From: Acanthacorydalis orientalis
Taxonomy: Eukaryota; Arthropoda; Insecta; Megaloptera; Corydalidae
Length of the DNA stretch: 64,000 nt
Direction of reading: 5' to 3'
Assembly: GCA_034766995.1 (NCBI GenBank)
Contig: CM068314.1
Span: forward strand, 24,238,108 to 24,302,107
The notes below the pieces were generated by a model that saw only the letters and a program-made list of their open reading frames with translations, was not told the DNA's origin and did no database searches. Below, one piece after another: positions 1 through 12,490 of this stretch (position 1 is the stretch's first letter; every line of letters starts with the position of its first letter). A program made the position numbers and the translations under genes.

Positions 1-548
1 GAATTAAAAATTCAAATAATTTTTTTTTCTATATGTTGTTTAATTCATTAAAAAGTATACGAGTATTTAAATATTTTTGTAAAACAGTTACATATTAATA
101 GTGACAATTAATAAAAGTATAGTAATTAAAATTAATAAATAATAGTATTATTAATTTTTTTAGAACTTGTTTTAAAATATTAAAACGTGGATTTTTTGAA
201 ATAGCAAACAAGGTTACTTAAATGTATGTTTTTGTATTATGAGCGGAATCATTAATAATATTGTTCAATACGAAAAATTAATAAAAGAATCACAAAATTT
301 AAATTATTTTTTTCTTAAATGACTGCTAAGTTGTACAAAATTGAAACAAAGTATTCAGTTGAGTTGAGAATGAGTTTATTTTTGTTTAATCAACGCAATT
401 ACTCAAATTAAAAAATAGATAAATTAATTAGAGGCACAAATCCAATACTAAACACATTCGAAGCAACAAGCAACTTAAAAAAGTTTAATCGTCTAAACTT
501 TTAAAGAAAATGATCTAGACAGGAGATAATGGACTGTTTTTATAATTA

Positions 549-554
<6 letters not shown>

Positions 555-583
<29 letters not shown>
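555..583. repeat. (TA)n microsatellite
   Basis: Short uninterrupted TA dinucleotide run in intergenic DNA. Confidence 0.9.
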
Positions 584-587
<4 letters not shown>

Positions 588-1998
588 TGAAACACTTCTA
601 ATGTAGTATAGAATCCGTTATTTATCAGATACAAAGTCAGTATTAATAGTTTTCAACGTATAATATCATTTAAAAATGAATATGTTGTAAAAATAATCTG
701 GTAAATAACATGAAGAAATGAAATTCTTACAAATCGCTTGGAAGTATTTCACGTAAAAACAAAATAATACTAAGAAATCATACATAAGTGTACAAAATTA
801 GACACAGGTTTATAAAAAAATCGTGTAATAAAATACTTGAAGTCAACTGACAATATTAACAGTGCCAAAACCGTTATTGTCAGTGACAGATCATGCATAT
901 TATTTGCGTAAAAACGTGCAATGGTTCACAAAATATATCTAAGTTGCATACAAAACAGATCAAATCGAATTTAATATTTCGTGGAGAATATTACCGTAAA
1001 GTAATTCGAAAGACAGCTATTAGAAACGAATATTTTTTTAAATACAAATACTACATCGTCATCGTTCAAAACATTCTTCAAACAACATTTGTTTACTTAT
1101 ACAATTAACATAAATATATATTCTACTGTTATTTTATACAATTTCTCTATAATAGACTGTCGGTACAATTTTTATCTAACAAAATATTTGTACTAATATT
1201 AAACAAAATAATACAAGTGTAATTCTGATTAATTGACATTAAGACGTACTTCACTGTTGAAATTAATCAACTAGATTCCCGACAGTAGTCTGATGCCTGC
1301 CGGGAATAGGTACCTGAGTGATCCAACAACAAGTATAATGTAACTCTGAGATTTGTTACTCATTTATTTGAAGAGAAAATGAGATTTTCTTAGATTACAT
1401 CAAACATGTCCGGGTCAAATAGTGCGTCATAGTAAACATTAAATAAAATTGAATTTTTATGAGCATTACACAATATTTTTAATTAACACTATATATGAGT
1501 ATTTATGCATGAAGAAAATCATTAGATCACTTTCATCTATTTCGAGACAGAATCAGAGAGCATTTTTTTAATTTGTCCTTACAATATATTAAAAAATAAT
1601 ACATAAAGAAACACTACTGTCTTCTATATATTTAATAAACGAAAATAAGTAATTAGTTTAAAAGAACTTAAATATATACAATGATAAATAACAATCAATA
1701 CAGTTTTGAAACTTTTTAATTATTCAATTTCTAAATATTGAATCAAACAATTTAAAATCTATAATGTTATTACATTAATTAACATATCATAAAATTTCTA
1801 TTTGCTTTTTATTTTGTTTCATTACTATTTATAATAACCACAAAAATCGACGAACAAATTATATATTTTAAATAAAAAATATCACAAAAAAATATTTAAT
1901 AAAGTCAATTCTTGTAGAAGAATTGACCATACACACCCGTTGTTAAACTTAAAATTTATTTGTATCATCCAAATACTAGGTATTCTGAAGAGAATCAC

Positions 1999-2000
<2 letters not shown>

Positions 2001-2079
<79 letters not shown>
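2001..2079. repeat. compound (TA)n-(GA)n microsatellite
   Basis: About 25 TA units pass directly into about 14 GA units. The same TA-to-GA order recurs at 6369-6437. Confidence 0.95.
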
Positions 2080-2082
<3 letters not shown>

Positions 2083-2754
2083 TAAATCTAATTTCTTTAT
2101 TGAAATATTGATTTATTTTATTTTTGAAAAAAATGCAATTGCTTTTTTAATACATTTTTATTATACTTTTAATAAGTTTTTTATTTAAAAAAAAAAAAAT
2201 ATTGGTTTATATTTAAAAATAAATCAGTTCATTATTTAGCTCAGATTTATTATTATTTATTTTACATTTCGTCTATCATTCATGGTCTAGAGTTTAATTT
2301 ATTATAGATTTGAATAATGACTCAATCAAAATGTAAAATAAAAATGTTTAAATGTTTGAAAAAAATTATGATTACTTTGAAAATCTTTGTAAGAAAACCG
2401 TAATATTTTTTTCTTTTTTTTATTATTTTGCGTATGTACTGTTCTCTATTTTCAGTATGTATTTTTTTTATATTTATAATACAAAAAAGAATTTTGTTGT
2501 TTGCTGCTTTTGAATTTTTATCTTTTTCTATGCAGTCTTATTAATAACTTAAATAACATTACACAAACAAATATTTTTTTCATGATTTAAAATGAATGTA
2601 TGAAATATTCAGAGTTGATTATAAAAAGTTAAATGAGCGTCATTAATTTATATAATGAATGTTTCAATATTAGTACAGTGATTTATCTCCACAGCCCGTA
2701 ATTGGTCTTCAAATAAAATAACAAAGCATAATTATGATTTGAATGATAGTACTT

Positions 2755-3020
2755 AAACACGTGTGACGTAGGATACAACAATGAATTCCATTATGACCGA
2801 CCTTGAACACGGTTGTATTTTTTTATGGAATACCTGACGGTTTGTCACTACAAGCGGATCTTCGGCTTTCACTTTGACCCACATTAAGAAAGTGAGAGTG
2901 GGCGCGTCGAAATACAGTGTTTCTTTAGAAAATAACTCCTTTTTTTTAAGATATATTGTACGGTGGGTTTTTTCAATGCATGTTAATGCGTACATTCGTG
3001 TTTACACGAATAATTTTTTT
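2755..3020. other. G+C-richer island of unknown nature
   Basis: This patch is clearly less A+T-rich than its surroundings. On the minus strand it has an 80-codon open frame (2995 to 2753) containing TLTFLMWVKVKAEDPLVVTN. I do not recognise that protein, and there is no convincing splice signal. An 8-bp inverted repeat with a 2-bp spacer (ATTCGTGT / ACACGAAT) lies at about 2994-3012. It may be a fragment of an old transposon or a conserved non-coding element. Confidence 0.3.
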
Positions 3021-4276
3021 AAGGAGGTCAACAGGATTCTTTAACATCGAAAATATTTGAATGTTAATTTATTTTGTTTATTTATATTTCACAAAGAGTT
3101 ATTGATAAGAAATATAAAAAATAGTTATGTAGAAAAGTATGCGAAAAATGTAATGAATTTATTTTATGTATTTTGCAGATTTAATTGACTTATAATTGTA
3201 ATCTCTATTTGTAGTTGTTCATTAAAACAACAATAAAACAATTTATAACTGCAGATATCATGCTTGGTAAATTATATTTTTTTTAAGTGTAATTACAAGA
3301 GTAATGAATATTTTCGTGGAATTCCATTAATCACTGGCTGTACTAATCTGCCAACAAACAAAGAATAAAATACTTAGAATGAATATCGAGTCTAGAAAAT
3401 TATATAAATATAGGTTTGAGTAAACTATACGTATTTAATGTACTATTCATTAAAATTAATTTAAAAAAACATCAGTAACTTATTTAGATAATGATTATAT
3501 TATTCTCAAATGAAACAGACGTTTTACACTTTAATTGTTTTATATGATTTTTTTAACATTTACTGATGTATTGAATCAATAAATAATCACAGTTTTATAC
3601 GGATAATTCGGAGCGTTATAATGCTGTAATATTTAAATTATTTGAAGTATGTACCGTTCTGAAATAAATATTTGAAATCGTAAAATATTTTCGTCAGCAA
3701 TATCGATCTGGTAACATTTTTTTAATGTTACGCATTGTATCAATTCAAGAATGAGAAAATGTCAATAAACTATTGGTATAGTTATTACGAGCAAGCAAAG
3801 GACATTGGCACTTCGCCTACTATGTAAGTAAGTTTATTGTCCTGGGTTCGAAATATGGCTGAATGCGTGGGTAGTCATGCATTCCATTTTTGCCGTTGCA
3901 AGTTTGGCAAAGTGAATCGCTTGTCTGAGAATTTATTTTTAACTTTTCATTATGAGCATGCTTGCAAATTATGCTGTGTTTATATTTTTTTCAGTTTATG
4001 TTAAGTAGGTGCGCGGTTTTATATATTTAATTTATGTATGCAAATAAAACGTTCTGTTTATTTATTAAAATATTTATAAATGTAAACACTGAATAAATTG
4101 TATTGCATATTACAAAATATTAACGTTTTAAAAATGTTTGTTAAAAATAAATCAAATCATAAAAGAAATATACAGATGGTACGGAAAAAAACTAAAAAGC
4201 ATTGAAATGTAGTCTTAAGTGCTAACTTGATTGAGCAAGATACATCTGTTACTTCACAAACAAATAAAAAATGTCA

Positions 4277-4277
<1 letters not shown>

Positions 4278-4340
<63 letters not shown>
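4278..4340. repeat. (TA)n microsatellite
   Basis: About 30 TA units, nearly uninterrupted. Confidence 0.95.
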
Positions 4341-4342
<2 letters not shown>

Positions 4343-4698
4343 TACGAAATTGAGTAACTTACATTTTATTAGTTCCTTTCTAACGTAAATAACTTTATTT
4401 CGTTAAAATATCTTAAGCAAAATTAATTCACAAACAATGAATTTTGCTTTACAAACACATAATAGATTTACATAACTTTCAAAATAAATAAAAATTATAC
4501 ATGATGTATTTGTTGGAAATGTGCCAAAAAGTTGTAAATATCATTCCTATATATATATAAAGTTTTATATAATTTGATCTTTTTAATATGTATTACACGA
4601 TTTCTTTAATACATGTTTAACATTATTGGATAAAAATAAAATCGAACAAATTTTATTTTTAACAACTCGAAATATTCAAATTTTAAATTGGCAAAGAA

Positions 4699-4701
<3 letters not shown>

Positions 4702-4753
<52 letters not shown>
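4702..4753. repeat. (TA)n microsatellite
   Basis: About 26 TA units. Confidence 0.95.
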
Positions 4754-4758
<5 letters not shown>

Positions 4759-6039
4759 ATAAGAAAAGTAAATATTTCGTAAAAAATACAGTCGTATTTA
4801 TAAAGAACTACCTCAATCGAATTCAAATTAAATTTTACAAAATATAATTTAAAAATATTTTTGTATTGGGAAAGAAATAATATTGTTTCTCAGAATGAAA
4901 AAAAACAACATATTATTAAAATTTCAGAATATAATCAGTCTTAAGGTGAGAAAATTGTAAAATTCTCAAAGATGAAGCATTTTTGATATCTCCTCTTTTT
5001 TATCTTTTGTCCTTGAGGGTAAAAATAAAACTATTGAATAAAAACAAGAACTACATAATAAAATTGTCAAATTCAATATATATATATATATATAAATAAT
5101 ACAAACTCAGTATAATCATAAAGAATAAATATATTTTTTTATTACAGCAAATAACAGAGAAAAAGATAAAATAGAGAAAAGTAAAAAAATAATTTCTTCT
5201 GTACAGGGACATTTTATAATACGATAGATCAAAAAATTAAACCATATTATTCTCTTATCTGTTTAATAGATATTTTTCTCCAAACTGTATTTATTTTCAA
5301 CAGCTATAGAGCATCACTAATAATTTTAAAAAATTCTCGTATGAGTTCATCAAATTATATTTTTCACTTAACATAAATTTCACAGTTTCGAAAACGAGTA
5401 AAAGTGGAACTATAGATATAGGTGTCAAAAGAAGAATGTCTGGTCGTCCTAATCAATTGAAAATATTTTATAATGTATTTTTTTAATACATCAGGAAATC
5501 AATTGCAGTGCTTGTATGGAATTGAAATAAAAATCAAAGCAATTCAAGAAACGTTTCTCCAATAAAAATTAATAATTGTCACTTTATGTGACATGACAAC
5601 ATTAGAATATTTAAAGACACGATATAAGATTTAAGTAATCAAATCAAAATATAAAAAATAAAATATACGTTTCTTTTTAAGAGTAGTGTTTATTCGTTTC
5701 AGGGCACTGAATCCGTACATGATGCTGTATAGAAAATGTACCATTATACTATGCACACATAGATGAATAGATCTTGTTCTGTGATGTACTGTAAATGATT
5801 CATATTTAATTTAATCTTGCTTTGAAATCTAACATTTGAAGAAAACAGTCATTTCCGTCATTTAACTATTTAAAAATTAGATATTCTTTGTAAATCTAAT
5901 CTTCAAAGAAATTCAGTTACAAGTTAGTTAAACATACGTCTTAATTCAGAAATGTTTTTTTGATATAAACATTTAGTAAACATTTGTGATTTCAAATTCT
6001 CAGATCGTCATTTAGTACATCTTTATGATATTCAGTAAG

Positions 6040-6041
<2 letters not shown>

Positions 6042-6092
<51 letters not shown>
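6042..6092. repeat. (TA)n microsatellite
   Basis: About 25 TA units. Open reading frames across it on both strands are artefacts of the repeat. Confidence 0.95.
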
Positions 6093-6094
<2 letters not shown>

Positions 6095-6364
6095 AATTTG
6101 ATAAATCATTTATGGAAAAAATAATATTAATTAACGATTTTTTTAAAAAAAAAACATTTCTTAAAAAACATAACTTCAATAACTTCTTTGAGTGTTCAAT
6201 TATCAACTTTAATTTAAATTATACTAATTTTATTTATATTTGTCTCATGGAAAAATATTTTTACTAAGAAATAATGATATAAAGAGTAACATTGAAGTTT
6301 GTTTTTAAATTAATTTCACACTTTAAAATTAAAATATTCTTTGTTAGACACGTATTTTTTTGGT

Positions 6365-6368
<4 letters not shown>

Positions 6369-6437
<69 letters not shown>
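6369..6437. repeat. compound (TA)n-(GA)n microsatellite
   Basis: About 20 TA units followed directly by about 14 GA units. Confidence 0.95.
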
Positions 6438-6438
<1 letters not shown>

Positions 6439-6739
6439 TGAAAAAGTAAATTGTATTTATTGTCCTTTTTTACTCTATATACACATATTTTTAGTCTTAA
6501 AAACAAATTAATTTTTAAATAAATTTGAATTCTTCCCATTGTATGTAACTATTAAAATTCAGTAATTTAAAAAAATTTTCTTACATGAAAATTATATATA
6601 TATATATATATTTAATAGAAAGGTAAGAATAGCTAATAAAACAATATTAATATTGTATGTTATATTTCTGGATACAATTCGTTTTTAGATGTTTGAAAAT
6701 ATATTTCGTCCATTAAAACTCATTGTTTGAAAAATGTTT

Positions 6740-6745
6740 TGTGTG

Positions 6746-6777
<32 letters not shown>

Positions 6778-6797
6778 TTTATATATATGCACATCTA

Positions 6798-6868
<71 letters not shown>
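6740..6868. repeat. compound (GT)(TA)(CA)...(CT)(TA) microsatellite
   Basis: GTGTGT, a TA run and CACACACACA form a palindrome. A CT run and a second long TA run follow. The first part can fold on itself as a hairpin. Confidence 0.9.
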
Positions 6869-6871
<3 letters not shown>

Positions 6872-7775
6872 GATGTGTGTTTTTATGTATAAAAATTCCA
6901 TTATAACTCAATTGTGTTTGTTATAAACATTACAAGAAAACAATTAATAAAGACTATTAACATACATAAAAACCTATTAAAATTCCAGCTTTAAATGATT
7001 TGAAAATAAATGTTTTTTTCTGAATACTTTGCTAATTACCGAACGTCCTTCACTAAAATCTTAATGACGATGGTATTAGGAAATTTAATTAATTCAACTA
7101 GTTAACCCAAACTAATTTATATTGAATCTTTTTAACAGTAAATAATATTTTATTTCCAGTAATACTTGTTTGTTATTAAATATTATATTCATTAAGTATT
7201 TTATTTCTCATACAATATATATATATATATATACATATATGACAAAGAAAATAAAAATTATATTTATTCAGTTGTATTTTTATAATAGAAATATTTAAAT
7301 TTTTTCTTGCTCTTTCGTTTAATGTGTTATTTTTATTAATCTTAATAAAACGATATTTTTAAGCCAATTCTGAAAAAAATTAAGACAAATTTACTCAGTA
7401 CTTGTTCTAAAACAATAAAGATTATGATAATATATTAAACGTTTCTTAAACAATTATTTTATGAATAACTATTTGTTCTGTAATATATTATATATATTTT
7501 ATACTGAATCATTATAGAAAATGTTAAATACATCTGGTTTATAGTTTGGCAACATATTCAATACTGATTGACAACATATAGACAGATCTATTTTAATACT
7601 AGTACATCTGGACAATGAGATGAGATAATATATGAGCAAATAAAAATTAAAAGGAGAATATTTAGCTAAAAATTAGTGTCTTGGCATCTATTATGTGTAA
7701 AAATAATTTCATTATAGGAAATTTACTGTATTAATAACTTTAAATGTTATATAACCTATATCTGTATTTTATATT

Positions 7776-7776
<1 letters not shown>

Positions 7777-7828
<52 letters not shown>
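7777..7828. repeat. (TA)n microsatellite
   Basis: About 25 TA units. Confidence 0.95.
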
Positions 7829-7831
<3 letters not shown>

Positions 7832-9778
7832 CAATAAATGCGTATATTGTAAATAATTCAACGTTAAGACTTATTAATTTAATTTACAATATTACATATT
7901 TGCATTTATACAGTCGAATCTTACTTAACGAAATAGTTTTCAAGTTTAAATATATTTTATTTAGCACTTTTTTAATTCATTGTAATGATTTGTCTATATA
8001 TTTCAAATAAAATAAATTCATAATATTAATATAATTAAAATATAGCTGGTGGCGTTTTACTAACATTTCTGTGTTCTCTCCTGACAACAATACGTCATTT
8101 ATTTTTAGCTTTATTTAATACACAGTAGAACTGATTTATATCAACCTTGGTTTTATTAACATTTCGGTTACAATGAAATAAATCAGATCTCCAGTTCCTA
8201 TTTCGTATCTCATTCCAGTATCTCATTTTACTTTATTGCAAATTCTTCCAACAACTAATGATTATATCGACAAAATTGTAAGATATAATTATTTTTGAAG
8301 ATATAACAAATTAGAATTAATAATGAATTTTTTTTCTTATCAAAACCAATGTTAAATTTCTGTTAAAAACTAATGTCAATTTTATATTTAAATTTGATAC
8401 ATTGCGTCTGTACCAACTTCAGTTTCGCAAGTATTGGAACGATTTAACCTAATAGTACTCTTCTATAATTCATCATATGTAATATTGAATTTGATTGTCA
8501 CTAGAATGTAGAAAAGTTCTTTTAAAATGCTTTGAGCGCCAAAGAAGCATAGTGTACCAATAACAGGATAATATAATGTACATTTTCTTATAAATAAATA
8601 CACTGTATTTGTGTAAAGTTACATTATATATTGAACTGGTGTAAAAAATATAAGAATACTAAAAACATCAAAGAATTCCAGACATAAATATCTGAAATCA
8701 AAAACCGTTTCTTATACCTGCATTTATGAATAATAGTTTCAAGAAAATTTTGAGAATATATATTATCATTCGATTATAAGAACAGTTATAATGACTTTGT
8801 AACGGTCACTACAAGTAAATTTTGCTGTATATAATAGAAAAACAGAAATACTGTGTGTTTTTTATATTCAAATAAAAAAATCCATATTTTCTGTAGGAAT
8901 TGAAAATGTATGAAATCGTAAACAATTTAACTAAGAATAAAATACCCACTCTTCAAGATAAAAATAGATTTGTTAAAAAAATTCAACTGGTATAACTTTT
9001 ATAGAAATCCGAAAATGTCTATTTATAAATTTTTTTCAATCATAAATCTTATGTCGCAAATTAGGCATTTAAGAAAAAAATGACTAAATCACAACGTTTT
9101 GTTAATAGTAAATAAATCGTTTCGTTGAAATTTAACATTTTTTTATTGTAAATTATACTACTGCAGACATATAGACCAAACTAAAATTTTCTCACGTAAA
9201 ACAATCGAAATTTTGTGTAGTTTTTTTTATTTTGTTTACTTCTTCACACAACTAACATTCATAAACGTAAACTTTTCGTTAAATTAGAGAATAATGTTTT
9301 ATATAATAAAACATTAATTCAGTAATATCGTTCAAATACAATCAATGTTTGAAGATACTTTTTGATCGCAAATATAATTTTATTTAAAATATTAAAAAAA
9401 TAAAAACTATGTAAAAAATTGACCTCATAAATAAAACTACAAGATTTTAACTCTATGCTCTGTTAATTATCAACAATAACTATGTGAAAAATGTGTTAGC
9501 GATAAAAAAGAGTGGTTATTAATACTAAACAGGTAAAATTTTTTTTAGAACATATTAGAGTTAACTATGATATATCTTTTAAAAATATTTTTACTCATAG
9601 ATTTCCTGTCAGGTATTTTGAATAAATTTATACAAATGAACCTACATTATAGGAAACTGAAAATAGTATTATTTTAATACTTCAAGTTTATTATTTATTT
9701 GTTACGTTTTCATTTCAAGTTATTTATCTTTCAATATATAAAAAATAATTCTAATTTTTCCATAAAAGATTTTTTTTA

Positions 9779-10005
9779 TTTTCGTGTAGACTAGCTCCCC
9801 GCAACGCCACTTCCTCCGTTACATTCTATCAGTAGCATGTTAACCATTTCCATTCCCGATCATCAATGATTGGTTGATGGATATCACGTGGTCTCTGTTC
9901 TGATTGATTGACGTCAATAACATGTATATAGCTCTCTCACGGTGTACAACGGGGGGAAGGGGTCCGGCAAGCGTAGCGAGTAAAAGGCAAAGCCCCACGG
10001 TTTTA
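9779..10005 (-). repeat. dispersed G+C-richer repeat family, copy 1
   Basis: Read on the minus strand, this shares ordered blocks with 32285-32500 and 49124-49335: CGTTGTACACCGTG, then a TCAATCAATCAG-like block, ATCATTGATGATC, GGAATGGAAATGGTTAA, and a G-rich end followed by TCTACACGAAAAT. Its head, CTCGCTACGCTTG with CCGTGGGGCTTTGCC, resembles 48845-48910. No long frame or terminal inverted repeat is visible. It is probably a non-autonomous transposable element of unknown class. Confidence 0.75.
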
Positions 10006-10759
10006 TAAAAAAATATAAAATAAACATATGAATTTATTTTACAACATTAAAATTATTATTTGAGTTTATATTTATTTCTTAAGAAAGTTTATTACTTTTA
10101 AGAATGGAAATATTTTAGAAAATATTTGAAAGTTGATCTTTACCAATTGTAGTATGTATCATAAATTTGTGAACTCGTTTTTTTTAAAGAAATTTTAAAC
10201 ATCATTTTAATTAATTAAACTGAAACTAAAAAAACATACATTTATGTACATAGATGAGTGTGTGTATATACAAATGAAAATAAAATTATACGAGTTCAAC
10301 ATCATTAATTATTTTAAAATTTGTCACAACAATTATACTTAAAATATTTTAAATTCAGTCATTATACTCATTCATTTTCAAGTAAACAAAAAGACATTAT
10401 TTTTTAGAAAACATATTAAAAATGACCGAAAATATTTTTATGTGAAAGTTTTAACAATTTTTACAGTCGGCTTAAATTATTTTTTAAGCATCATTGAAAC
10501 TTAAAAAAAGTATTAAGTATATATATATATACATACTGTTGTCGATGAACAAAGCGGCTGGAATGCTTATTGTATTTTTAGAAGGGACGGTAGAATTTAT
10601 GCGGATAGTTTTTTTGGCAGATTTATTTCTTTACCGTAAAGTAATTTACAACCTTTTGCTATCGCAAGATGTTCTTCATTTTTAGTTGAAAGGGTCAAAA
10701 TGGAAGGCTCGATTTTATTTATCAGGTAACATATATTTAGACTATTTATAAACACAAGA

Positions 10760-10762
<3 letters not shown>

Positions 10763-10816
<54 letters not shown>
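10763..10816. repeat. (TA)n microsatellite
   Basis: About 27 TA units, just outside the 3' side of the mariner pseudogene. Confidence 0.95.
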
Positions 10817-10820
<4 letters not shown>

Positions 10821-10919
10821 TTTTTGGGTAAGAGAAAGTTATAATATTAATCTACTAAACAGTTGATATTTATCAGCAAATCAATTTTCGAATTCTCTGT
10901 ACTTATAGAAATGTACATC

Positions 10920-11990
10920 TTCTAAAACGTATTGCATCGATCGGAACAGATGGTAATCCTTTGGTTGGCGCCAGGTCAGGAGAATACTCTGGATGCGGAA
11001 GAACCTCCTATTTGAGCTCCATCAGTGTTTGTTTCACAGTTATAGCAACATGGAGCCGAGCGTTCTTATGAAGAAGAATCACTTTTCAGCGATTCATGCA
11101 ATTGATGGTCGTTTTTTGCATCAAATTATCATTCAAACGCTCCAGTTGTTGTCGATAACGTTCAACGATAATTGTTTCCTTCGGGTTCAACAGCTCATAA
11201 TATACGACATCCTCCATATCCCACCGAATAGAAAGAATTGCTTTGTGACCGTGTATGTTTCGCTTTGATGACGACGTTGATGGTCGGTCAGGATCAACCC
11301 ATGATTCCTTGCGTTTGGGGTTGTTGAAATAGATCCATTTTTCATCGCCGATTACGATACGCCACAAGAAACTCTTCTTTTTATGCCTTGAAAGCAAAAA
11401 AATCGAGATGTTTAAACGATTATCAATGGCGTTTTCGATCAATTCATGTGGCAGCCATCTCCCTTCTTTCTGGATCTTTCCAATGGCTTGTAAACGACGT
11501 GATATGATTGATTTATCGACTTACAGCTGTTGAGTCAATTTTTTAAATGTTTGAGCAGGGTTTTCTTCCAATAGAGCTTGTAGTTGTTTATTTTTTCGAA
11601 TTTTTTCGACCTGGTTTGTCGTAAACGTCACAATCACCACTTTTGAATCATCGAAACCAATCTGTACATACTGTTTCCGATGAAGCAGATACACCATAAC
11701 TTTTCGCAAGCAATCGATGAACTTCTGCTGCACTTTTTTTCAAATCAAAGTAGTGTAGAAGTATACATTAGAAAACAACGTTTTGCGTTCCAATTTAATT
11801 CGGTTATAGAAAAGCAATCGGGTAAACAAAGGATGGCGTCTGATGACTGAATTTTAATAAGAATTATACACACTTCAAAATGACATGAGACAAGTGTTAC
11901 AGCCAACAAAAAGCGCACCTAGAACCATCTACATGTGAACAGCGGCTTTCAATGCAACCTCCTATTATTTGGCCAATTATTATGCAAGTT
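10920..11990 (-). mobile_element. degenerate mariner element with broken transposase
   Basis: The minus strand encodes mariner transposase in several frames. About 11765-11600 gives KKSAAEVHRLLAKSYG and SSETVCTDWFR (N-terminal helix-turn-helix region), then QAIGKIQKEGRWLPHELIE. The longest intact piece (11442 to 11086) has IGDEKWIYFNNPKRKESW, which carries the first catalytic Asp of the D,D34D triad, followed by WVDPD and IRWDMEDVVYYELL. The part near 10970-11080 is out of frame and holds a HKNAR.H-like second-Asp region and a YSPD-like region. Stop codons and frameshifts make it dead. The 5' end is near 11990; the 3' inverted repeat is not recognisable. Confidence 0.85.
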
Positions 11991-12089
11991 AAAAATTGAA
12001 AATAAAAGATTTGTGTAAAGATATGGTATAAAATACAAGTTTCTTATAAACCATTAAATATAATAAGAATAAACAGAACACGAATATCG

Positions 12090-12200
12090 TTTTGCTTTTT
12101 CCCTTCCGGTTCAAACGACACAGTGCTTCGGCCGACCGCAAGAAATCGCCAGGTGTGAAGAAACGGTCGTTGAACAAAGAGCACACAGAGTAACGCATTA
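12090..12200. other. G+C-richer patch of unknown nature
   Basis: About 110 bp stand out from the surrounding A+T-rich DNA. The minus strand is open and includes NDRFFTPGDFLRSAEALCRL, which matches no family I know. A GGTTCAAAC motif on the + strand resembles a polymerase III B box, so a SINE fragment is possible. It adjoins a (TA)n array at 12233. Confidence 0.25.
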
Positions 12201-12229
12201 TAAAGTACTGACGAACATAAATATATTTC

Positions 12230-12232
<3 letters not shown>

Positions 12233-12294
<62 letters not shown>
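12233..12294. repeat. (TA)n microsatellite
   Basis: About 31 TA units. Confidence 0.95.
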
Positions 12295-12297
<3 letters not shown>

Positions 12298-12442
12298 CGT
12301 ATTTATAGTAGTCTTTTTATTTCTGAAATAAGTTTTATTCATAATACAATACAAAAAGTACGTTAAGATATGTCATTCAATTTTAAGTTTTATTTATTCT
12401 TAGGTCGCTTAAATAATTTTTCGAATATTTTTTATACATCAA

Positions 12443-12445
<3 letters not shown>

Positions 12446-12487
<42 letters not shown>
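12446..12487. repeat. (TA)n microsatellite
   Basis: About 20 TA units. Confidence 0.95.

Positions 12488-12490
<3 letters not shown>

Larger units (their letters stand above)
1..2750. other. A+T-rich intergenic DNA, no gene seen
   Basis: No reading frame here has recognisable protein composition, and the few open frames are low-complexity Ile/Lys/Asn/Tyr translations. It holds two dinucleotide arrays, listed separately. A short less A+T-rich patch near 1270-1320 matches nothing I recognise. It could be 5' intron or intergenic DNA of the receptor gene whose exons start at 16.8 kb, but nothing proves that. Confidence 0.6.
3021..9778. other. A+T-rich intergenic DNA with microsatellites, no gene seen
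   Basis: I find no exon-like segment here. Apart from dinucleotide arrays, only a patch at about 3800-3960 stands out: it contains GGTTCGAAAT, which resembles an RNA polymerase III B box, but no matching tRNA fold is visible. Confidence 0.5.

Noticed and set aside
3800..3960. Possible tRNA gene or tRNA-derived SINE (GGTTCGAAAT)
   Set aside because: The B-box-like motif is present, but I could not draw acceptor or D stems around it and saw no second copy in the window.
10993..11268. 91-codon + strand frame
   Set aside because: It is antisense to the mariner transposase remains, which explain the sequence better.
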